A DNA stretch of 20,092 bases from Moraxellaceae bacterium (GTDB lineage: Bacteria; Pseudomonadota; Gammaproteobacteria; Pseudomonadales; Moraxellaceae): positions 1 through 20,092 of the forward strand of contig JACMMY010000035.1 of the NCBI GenBank assembly GCA_014378805.1, in the 5' to 3' direction. Positions 14,911 to 20,092 of the stretch are shown here, piece by piece. The notes beneath the pieces are model-generated. The model worked only from the letters and a program-made list of their open reading frames with translations. It was not told the DNA's origin and searched no databases. The translations under genes were made by a program, and so were the position numbers. The stretch's first letter is position 1. Each line of letters opens with the position of its first letter.

Positions 14911-14932
14911 TTGTGCATCGCTTATCGCACAA
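14911..14932. promoter_or_regulatory. Inverted repeat TTGTGC-N10-GCACAA upstream of hemA
   Basis: A perfect 6-bp inverted repeat with a 10-base centre, 32 bp before the hemA ATG, inside the 196-bp TPR/hemA divergent gap. The size fits a dimeric regulator site or a leader hairpin. No regulator is assigned. Confidence 0.3.
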
Positions 14933-14963
14933 TACCATATTTGCAAGTAGCAATCGACGCACA

Positions 14964-16223
14964 ATGGGTTTCTTTGCATTAGGCATCAATCATACCACCG
15001 CACCTTTGGCATTACGCGAACAAGTCGCTTTTGTGCCAGAGCATTTAGGTGATGCGCTTCGTCATGCCCAAACGTTGGGTTTAACCAACGACTTAGTGAT
15101 TGTATCAACTTGTAATCGAACAGAATTATATAGTATTACTGACTCTCCCGATGATTTAGTGGCTTGGTTGGCGCTTACCCATGGTTTATCAATAGAAGTG
15201 CTAGCCGATCATCTTTATCAGCATGGTGAAGAGGATGCCTTGATTCATTTGATGCGCGTTGCAAGTGGCATTGATTCGATGGTTATCGGCGAACCGCAAA
15301 TCCTCGGGCAGGTCAAAAGCGCACTGCAATACGCACGTGATGCAGGCACAGTGACGCCGAAATTAACGCGAATTTTTGAGCATGTGTTTAGTGCTGCAAA
15401 AAAAGTGCGCACAGAAACAGCGATTGGCGCGCAAGCAGTATCACTTGGTTTTGCGGTGTTGCAGTTGGCACGACAGATGTTTAGTGATCTAGGCGAAATC
15501 AAAGTCTTGTTGGTCGCAGCTGGTGAAATGAATACGCTAGTCGGCCGACACTTGGCTGAACACGGTGTAAAAAAAATACTCATTTGTAATCGCAGTATCG
15601 AACGCGCCAATCGTTTTGCTGATGAGCTTCAATCTCATGTCACTGTTGAAGTCATTCCATTTGATCAATTAGAAAGTGCCTTACAAAGAGCAGATCTTGT
15701 ATCGTCTTCAACGGGAAGTCTTCATCCAGTGATTACCCGCGAAATGGTGCGCCGCGCACTTAAAACGCGTCGTCATCGCCCAATGTTGATGATTGATTTG
15801 GCTGTGCCGCGTGATATCGAATCTCATGTCACGACCTTGGATGATGTTTATTTATATACGGTTGATGATTTACAAGGCGTCATAGAAGGCAATTTGGCAC
15901 ATCGAAGACAAGCAGCGGTTGAAGCTGAAGTGATGGTTAGTCAGTTGGCAGCACAGTATGTTCAAAATAACCGCGCCCAACAAGCGGGTCCAGAGATTGC
16001 TCATTATCGTCAAGAAATGGATCAAATTCGCCAGCAAGAAGTAGTACGCGCCAAACATCTTTTAGAGCAGGGTGTCGCAGTTGATGAGGTGCTTGAGCGA
16101 TTATCTCAAGCGGTAATGGCAAAGCTACTGCATCGTCCATCACAGTTGATTCGCGAGGCGGCGATTGATGAAGATAGTGAACGTTTAGAATGGATTACGA
16201 AAGGGTTGGGTAATGATGAGTAA
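14964..16223 (+). CDS. hemA: Glutamyl-tRNA reductase HemA
   Basis: NADPH-dependent reduction of glutamyl-tRNA to glutamate-1-semialdehyde, the first step of tetrapyrrole synthesis by the C5 route. From ATG 14964 the product has 419 residues. MGFFALGINHTTAPLALREQ opens the catalytic domain; VSTCNRTELY holds the nucleophile Cys50; ASGIDSMVIGEPQILGQVK is the family signature; the NADPH domain has VLLVAAGEMNTLVGRHL and ICNRSIERA; a C-terminal dimerisation helix follows. The frame is open to 14829 but the family N-terminus fixes the start at 14964, which lacks a clear ribosome site. It is divergent from the TPR gene and overlaps yceI by 11 nt; prfA, the common partner in other gammaproteobacteria, is not next. 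Confidence 0.97.
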   Translation: MGFFALGINHTTAPLALREQVAFVPEHLGDALRHAQTLGLTNDLVIVSTCNRTELYSITDSPDDLVAWLALTHGLSIEVLADHLYQHGEEDALIHLMRVASGIDSMVIGEPQILGQVKSALQYARDAGTVTPKLTRIFEHVFSAAKKVRTETAIGAQAVSLGFAVLQLARQMFSDLGEIKVLLVAAGEMNTLVGRHLAEHGVKKILICNRSIERANRFADELQSHVTVEVIPFDQLESALQRADLVSSSTGSLHPVITREMVRRALKTRRHRPMLMIDLAVPRDIESHVTTLDDVYLYTVDDLQGVIEGNLAHRRQAAVEAEVMVSQLAAQYVQNNRAQQAGPEIAHYRQEMDQIRQQEVVRAKHLLEQGVAVDEVLERLSQAVMAKLLHRPSQLIREAAIDEDSERLEWITKGLGNDE

Positions 16224-16836
16224 AATAAAAAATACATTGGCAATGATGACGGTCATAATCGGAGCGAGTTCTAATCTCGCATTCGCTGCTGATTGGCAGT
16301 TTGATCTGAATAAAACCCAAATTAATTTTACGACTCCGCCGACTGGTATGACTCAAGTGAATGGTCGTTTTAATCAATTTGATGGCCAGATTAAAGGCGA
16401 TGTGTTTGACCAAAAAAATATCCAAATTAATTTCGTGGCTGAGTCGAATAGTGTTTCCACAGGATCGAGAATCCATGATGGAGTCTTAAAGGGCAGCTCA
16501 TTGTTTAATGTTGAAAAATACCCAACGTTGAATTTTAAAAGTACCAGTGTGACGCAAATTGATCCTGCGCATGTGATTGTGCAAGGCGATTTGACGATGC
16601 TTGGTGTGACTAAGCCGATCAAAACCAATGTGACATTAGAAAAGCCGCAGTTTGATCCGATCACTAAAGTGGTGAGTATCAATGCATCGGCGGATTTAGT
16701 CATTCGTCGATCCAAATGGGGAATGACGGGCTATAGTTCATTTGTGGGTAATGATATTGCGGTGCATACAACGGGCTTACTGATTTCCAATAATGTGAAA
16801 CCAGAAGACCTAGCTAAATTATCGAAAGCTAAATAA
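16213..16836 (+). CDS. YceI-family periplasmic protein
   Basis: A 207-residue secreted lipocalin-like beta-barrel protein; family members bind polyisoprenoids or other lipophilic ligands, but the ligand here is unknown. Signal peptide 1-25 ends NLAFA|ADW. The mature part has the family marks: DLNKTQINFTTPPTGMTQVNGRFNQFDG, IHDGVLKGSSLFNVEKYPTLNFKST, GDLTMLGVTKPIKTNVTL and WGMTGYSSFVGNDIAVH. Tandem ATGs at 16213 and 16216 lie inside the last codons of hemA, after GGGTTGGG, so hemA and this gene form a translationally linked pair. An AT-rich spacer and a repeat follow. Confidence 0.93.
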   Translation: MMSKIKNTLAMMTVIIGASSNLAFAADWQFDLNKTQINFTTPPTGMTQVNGRFNQFDGQIKGDVFDQKNIQINFVAESNSVSTGSRIHDGVLKGSSLFNVEKYPTLNFKSTSVTQIDPAHVIVQGDLTMLGVTKPIKTNVTLEKPQFDPITKVVSINASADLVIRRSKWGMTGYSSFVGNDIAVHTTGLLISNNVKPEDLAKLSKAK

Positions 16837-16861
16837 ACGTTATTAAGATGAAAAATGCATT

Positions 16862-16903
16862 GTTGCGCTTCGTTCCTTAGCAACCAAAGAGCCTAGCTTA
16901 CGC
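16862..16903. repeat. Intergenic repeat, right-half copy (copy 3)
   Basis: Right half of the element at 7493-7624: GTTGCGCTTCGTTCCTTAGCA and onward, ending GCTTACGC followed by GCGTTGATG. The same end followed by GTTGATG is seen at copy 2 (17502-17508). The left half is missing or decayed. It stands 21 bp before the unrecognised gene at 16925. Confidence 0.72.
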
Positions 16904-16924
16904 GCGTTGATGTGAGTAAATAAA

Positions 16925-17392
16925 ATGAAAGAGTATCATTATCCTGAAGGAATCGAATGCGTTTGGATTGCATCTGATCGCAATGGGTATTTAGGTGCAT
17001 TTACAACGGCAGGAGTTGGTCCAATTCCAAGAAAGGCTCTAACTAGTAAATTATTTGAAATCGAAGATGTAGAGGAAGTCGTATGTAGGCTACCTAAGAT
17101 TTCAGAAACTCATCTTTTTGTATCAATGAAACGTTTAGATGACTTTGTTGCAATGGCCGAAAGGGGTTTTTTTGTGTATGACTGGCGCGATGCTCATCGA
17201 ACGACTGGCGAATCTAAAAATACTTATGAATTAATTACAGCACCAATTAGTCCAATAAAATCTGATGCTTTACCTGAATCGCTTGCAAAACTTGTGACTC
17301 ATGTTTGCTTTGGTAATTTGGCTTTTGCTGATAATAAGGCATTGGATATATATGAGCAATTTGAATGCCTTATCCCGCATAAGTTCTCGTAG
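16925..17392 (+). CDS. Unrecognised 155-residue protein bracketed by repeats
   Basis: No function recognised. The product is soluble and mildly acidic, without signal peptide or membrane helix. It reads as a genuine folded protein: HYPEGIECVWIASDRNGYLGAFTTAGVGPIP, LFVSMKRLDDFVAMAERGFFVYDWRDAHR, then YELITAPISPIKSDALPESL. The start ATG at 16925 has only a weak ribosome site. Codon use is more AT-rich than hemA or fpr. A right-half intergenic repeat lies 21 bp upstream and a complete copy begins at its 3' end, where the repeat itself supplies the TAG stop (17390-17392). It looks like an acquired cargo gene; an orphan immunity-type protein is one guess without direct support. Confidence 0.7.
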   Translation: MKEYHYPEGIECVWIASDRNGYLGAFTTAGVGPIPRKALTSKLFEIEDVEEVVCRLPKISETHLFVSMKRLDDFVAMAERGFFVYDWRDAHRTTGESKNTYELITAPISPIKSDALPESLAKLVTHVCFGNLAFADNKALDIYEQFECLIPHKFS

Positions 17393-17501
17393 GTTGGATA
17401 GGCGAAGGAATCCCAACAACACATTGGATTAAAATAATTTTTGACTCTACCAAATCGTTGAGCTTCGTTCCTCAGCACCAACTTACCAAGCCCATATACG
17501 C
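17388..17501. repeat. Intergenic repeat, full-length copy (copy 2)
   Basis: Aligns from end to end with 7493-7624: CGTAGGTTGG at the left, ACATTGGATTAAA in the middle, CGTTGAGCTTCGTTCCTCAGC and CACCAACTTACCAAGCCCA at the right. Its terminal inverted repeats are eroded compared with copy 1. It overlaps the last five bases of the preceding gene. Confidence 0.8.
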
Positions 17502-17546
17502 ACGTTGATGCTTTTAGCGAAAGTCTTAAAGCATTAATTAGCCATA

Positions 17547-17576
17547 AAAAATGGCGCCTCAATAGGCGCCATTTTT
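17547..17576. terminator. Bidirectional rho-independent terminator
   Basis: A perfect 13-bp stem (AAAAATGGCGCCT at 17547-17559 with AGGCGCCATTTTT at 17564-17576) and a CAAT loop. It separates fpr from the converging accessory gene. Confidence 0.93.
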
Positions 17577-17599
17577 TGATCAGGTGAAAAATAAGAGAC

Positions 17600-18376
17600 T
17601 TATTTTTCGACGAATGCACGCTCAATCACGTAGTCGCCTGGATCACCCATGCGTGGTGAAACTTTTAAACCATGTTGATCGAGTAGATCACTTAAATCTT
17701 TCAACATCGTTGGGCTACCACACATCATTGCACGGTCAGTTTCAGGATTAAAGCGTGGCAAACCGATATCTTCAAACAGTTTTCCGTTTTCAATCAGGGT
17801 CGTGATACGCCCTTGATTACGGAATGGTTCGCGGGTGACTGTTGGGTAATAGATCAATTTGTCTTTAACCAATTCTGCAAAGAATTCATCATTTGGTAAA
17901 ATGCTTTCAATTAAGTCTGTATACGCAAGTTCATTCACATGACGAACGCCATGAATTAAAATGACTTTTTCAAAACGTTCATACGTTTCTGGATCACGGA
18001 TCAACGAAAGAAATGGCGCAAGTCCAGTGCCTGTGGACAACATATACAGGTTTTTACCTGGCAATAAATCGTCAAGAACGAGCGTTCCAGTCGGTTTTTT
18101 GCTCATCAGCAATTCATCACCAACTTTTAGGTTTTGTAAAACGGAGGTTAATGGCCCATCTTGAACTTTAATGGAGAAGAATTCCATTTCGTGTTCATAG
18201 TTTGCGCTGGCAATAGAATATGCGCGCATTAACGGTTTGCCATTTACTTCAAGTCCGATCATGACAAATTGACCATTCTTGAAACGTAAACCTGGATCGC
18301 GAGTAGATTTGAAGCTGAATAACGTATCATTCCAATGATGTACATGAGTAATACGTTCGGAGTTAAATGCTGCCAT
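17600..18376 (-). CDS. fpr: Ferredoxin/flavodoxin-NADP+ reductase
   Basis: FAD enzyme moving electrons between NADPH and ferredoxin or flavodoxin, supplying Fe-S and redox-repair pathways. The 258 residues match the bacterial plant-type FPR class: FAD motif RAYSIAS (51-57), SIKVQDGPLTSVLQNLKVGD, the NADP-site STGTGLAPFLSLIRD (114-128), ILIHGVRHVNELAY, MMCGSPTMLKDL, and the class-typical end GDYVIERAFVEK. GAGA lies a few bases before the ATG. It is monocistronic, ends at a strong terminator, and has a 332-bp AT-rich upstream gap. Control by an oxidative-stress regulator is common for the family but not visible here. Confidence 0.95.
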   Translation of the reverse strand: MAAFNSERITHVHHWNDTLFSFKSTRDPGLRFKNGQFVMIGLEVNGKPLMRAYSIASANYEHEMEFFSIKVQDGPLTSVLQNLKVGDELLMSKKPTGTLVLDDLLPGKNLYMLSTGTGLAPFLSLIRDPETYERFEKVILIHGVRHVNELAYTDLIESILPNDEFFAELVKDKLIYYPTVTREPFRNQGRITTLIENGKLFEDIGLPRFNPETDRAMMCGSPTMLKDLSDLLDQHGLKVSPRMGDPGDYVIERAFVEK

Positions 18377-18708
18377 AATGTCTCTATTCGTGTGGTATGT
18401 CGTCGGATGATTTCAATCAAAAAGATTCTGAGAAATCAAATGTTCAAAAATAGTAGCTTCTGTTCGACTGGTAAGATTTCTATGACGCTATTCTACCGAA
18501 AAGTACTCATTGATAAACCTATTTCATTTTATTTTAGATATAAGGAAAACTGATTAATAAAGTACTAAGTAAGTTGGAAAGTAAAGTTATCGAATTGTTT
18601 TTATTTAGTTTATTTTTTAAATAGTGCCAATTCTAAGAGCGTATCACATTGAAAAATTTGTATTAAATAGTCTTTTAGATTCATACCTTCTTTGATTTAG
18701 AGTAAAAA
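18377..18708. other. AT-rich divergent intergenic region, fpr / trmO
   Basis: 332 bp with no supported gene. It must hold the promoters of fpr (leftward) and trmO (rightward). TTGAAA near 18650 is a possible -35, but I could not find a convincing -10 at proper spacing. Short frames here lack ribosome sites and coding character. Confidence 0.5.
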
Positions 18709-19479
18709 ATGACCCAACAAACGCTTATAACAGTCCCGATTATTGGCCATGTGCATACGCCCTTTGTAGAGAAGTTTGGCGTACCGCGTCAACCGAATTT
18801 GGTTGATGTCGAAGGCGTGATTGAGTTTGTTCCACCCTATGATCAACCTGCTGCATTTGAAGGACTAGAAGGATTTAGCCATTTATGGCTTATTTGGCAG
18901 TTCCACCAAAATCGTGAATTAAAATCGTTAAGTAAAACGGATGATTCATCAGCCACTAAACTTGCACCAACCCCCGAAACTTTTCGCGCACAAATACGTC
19001 CGCCGCGTTTAGGTGGCAATGAAAAAATTGGGGTTTTTGCTTCGCGTAGCATGTATCGTCCAGCACCACTGGGTTTGTCTGCTGTCAAATTAGATCGGAT
19101 TGAGGTCGTTGATGGTCGTGTGCGTTTGCATATTATCGGTCCAGATTTGGTTGACGGTACACCTTTAATCGATTTAAAACCCTATATTGCCTATAGCGAT
19201 GCGATTTCAACTGCGGTCAGTGGCTTTGCTGTAGAAGCCCCCGAGGTACATCCTGTATATTGGACACGTGCGGCGTTGTGGCAGAAGCATCAGCTGATTT
19301 CATTGGGTATTTTGAGTCTCCATCAATTGCCTTTAATTGAGGGGCTATTGGCGTTAGATCCTCGACCTGCTTACCAAGAAGATGCACTACGTGACTATGG
19401 AATGTCTTATGATCGTGTGAATGTTCGTTTTGGCGTACAGTCAGGTGATATCTGGATTAAAGAATTGACGTTACGATAA
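18709..19479 (+). CDS. trmO: tRNA (N6-threonylcarbamoyladenosine(37)-N6)-methyltransferase TrmO
   Basis: SAM-dependent enzyme of the TsaA/YaeB (VirR) family that converts t6A37 to m6t6A37 in tRNA-Thr, improving ACY decoding. The 256 residues show IGHVHTPFVEKFGVPRQPNL, LEGFSHLWLIWQFH (about 52-65), the SAM/dimer signature RPPRLGGNEKIGVFASRSMYRPAPLGLS (about 98-125), GPDLVDGTPLIDLKPYIAYSD (about 145-165) and DPRPAYQED near 217-225. Length is slightly over that of E. coli. The ATG at 18709 is preceded by a weak AGAG. It stands alone, diverging from fpr. Confidence 0.95.
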   Translation: MTQQTLITVPIIGHVHTPFVEKFGVPRQPNLVDVEGVIEFVPPYDQPAAFEGLEGFSHLWLIWQFHQNRELKSLSKTDDSSATKLAPTPETFRAQIRPPRLGGNEKIGVFASRSMYRPAPLGLSAVKLDRIEVVDGRVRLHIIGPDLVDGTPLIDLKPYIAYSDAISTAVSGFAVEAPEVHPVYWTRAALWQKHQLISLGILSLHQLPLIEGLLALDPRPAYQEDALRDYGMSYDRVNVRFGVQSGDIWIKELTLR

Positions 19480-19482
19480 TGC

Positions 19483-19520
19483 AATTTTAAATGCGTGACT
19501 AATAACGCTCATTTAAAATT
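19483..19520. other. AT-rich perfect inverted repeat after trmO
   Basis: AATTTTAAATG (19483-19493) pairs with CATTTAAAATT (19510-19520), with an inner CGT/ACG extension. No T-run follows, so it is a weak terminator or an mRNA end structure rather than a classic terminator. Confidence 0.5.
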
Positions 19521-19565
19521 CTTTAGACTTATGATTTTGCAAAAAATTGACATGGAATGTATGAG

Positions 19566-20092
19566 ATGACGGCGAAGAAAAAATTTTCAATTCAGGTCGA
19601 TGTGCGCTGGTGTTTAGATCAGTTGCTGGCTGATGGTCGCATCACTCAACGCGATGTGAATTTAGTTACGACGACTGCGAGACGCAAAGAGCAGATCCGT
19701 TGGCATCCACTATTGATCATTGCTGATTTTAGCTTGACTGATTTAGCACCGCCAGCAGGGCAAAATGCTTCATCTAAACTCAATGTCGATGTACTCACCT
19801 TATGGCTGGCCAAAAAAGCTGATTTGCCCGTTTATCGAATCGATCCGTTAAAAGTAAATGTGCCTGCCGTGACCTCAGTGATGTCGATTGAGTTTGCTGA
19901 GCGCCATCAAATTCTTGCTGTTGCTGTTGATGCGGAAACGATTACGATTGGTAGCGATCAGCCATTTTATGATGATTGGTTGGAGAATCTTGCACATAGC
20001 CTAAAGCCGCGTACAATTAAACGGGTGATGCTTAGTCCGCTGCAATTAGTGCGTTATCTGGCTGAGTTTTATCAAGTCACTCGTGCTATTGC
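19566..20092 (+). CDS. GspE/PulE/PilB-type secretion ATPase, N-terminal part (cut by window edge)
   Basis: An open frame from ATG 19566 runs 175 codons to the right edge without a stop. The translation contains the N-terminal domain typical of type II secretion and type IV pilus assembly ATPases: helical start VDVRWCLDQLLADGRITQRD, then VLTLWLAKKADLPVYRIDPL (about 76-95), SVMSIEFAERHQILAVAV (about 104-121) and a TITIGSDQPFYDDWLENLAH stretch matching the usual IAxSDP...L region. The Walker A and B part would lie beyond the window, so assignment rests on the N-domain only. The start is chosen because the ATG at 19561 closes after two codons. Confidence 0.75.
   Translation, partial: MTAKKKFSIQVDVRWCLDQLLADGRITQRDVNLVTTTARRKEQIRWHPLLIIADFSLTDLAPPAGQNASSKLNVDVLTLWLAKKADLPVYRIDPLKVNVPAVTSVMSIEFAERHQILAVAVDAETITIGSDQPFYDDWLENLAHSLKPRTIKRVMLSPLQLVRYLAEFYQVTRAI

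Noticed and set aside
14829..14963. 45-codon N-terminal extension of hemA
   Set aside because: The extension has no family similarity, and MGFFALGINH at 14964 is the standard glutamyl-tRNA reductase start that puts the nucleophile at Cys50.
18335..18553. 72-codon frame in the fpr/trmO gap
   Set aside because: It begins inside fpr on the opposite strand, lacks a ribosome site and reads as low-complexity non-protein sequence.

Overview
The window is chromosomal DNA of a gammaproteobacterium, most likely Acinetobacter or a close Moraxellaceae relative. The grounds are moderate AT richness, the protein flavour of each housekeeping gene, and a compact block with divergent hemA, a TPR lipoprotein-pathway neighbour, lolB, ispE, tRNA-Gln, prs, rplY and pth. 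That gene order is shared with Pseudomonas (from memory, not checked by search). No phage, CRISPR array or intact insertion sequence is visible.

Layout. 1-1571 (minus): a Nudix hydrolase whose stop overlaps the start of mnmA (tRNA 2-thiouridylase), which runs off the left edge. 1760-3057 (plus): moaC-moaD-moaE of molybdopterin synthesis, followed by an AT-rich orphan gene with GIY-YIG nuclease features (3095-3469) and a strong terminator. 3533-6070 (minus): dacC (D,D-carboxypeptidase) and dadA (D-amino acid dehydrogenase), two enzymes joined by D-alanine. 6100-8070 (plus): an accessory patch with a conserved hypothetical gene, a decayed IS3-family transposase fragment, a YqhA-type membrane protein, a 132-bp repeat with terminal inverted repeats, and a small two-helix membrane protein. 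A roughly 65-bp leader sequence occurs in front of both small hypothetical genes.

8101-14767 (all minus): panD, pth, rplY, prs, two identical tRNA-Gln(UUG) genes, ispE, lolB and a TPR protein. lolB and ispE overlap by 4 nt. A perfectly spaced sigma70-like promoter lies in front of one tRNA gene. 14964-16836 (plus): hemA and a periplasmic YceI-family protein overlapping by 11 nt. 16862-17501: an unrecognised 155-residue protein bracketed by two further copies of the same intergenic repeat; the right-hand copy supplies its stop codon. 17600-18376 (minus): ferredoxin-NADP+ reductase. 18709 to the end (plus): trmO and the 5' part of a GspE/PulE-type ATPase gene.

Most of the window is ordinary core metabolism and RNA processing: tRNA thiolation, t6A methylation, peptidyl-tRNA recycling, PRPP, pantothenate, isoprenoid, heme and Moco precursors, and lipoprotein sorting. 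The unusual material is the three accessory insertions (3095-3469, 6100-8070, 16862-17501) and the repeat families tied to two of them. I did not find a multi-gene defence or biosynthetic system that I could defend as new; the repeat-bracketed orphan gene and the GIY-YIG-like orphan are the best leads.
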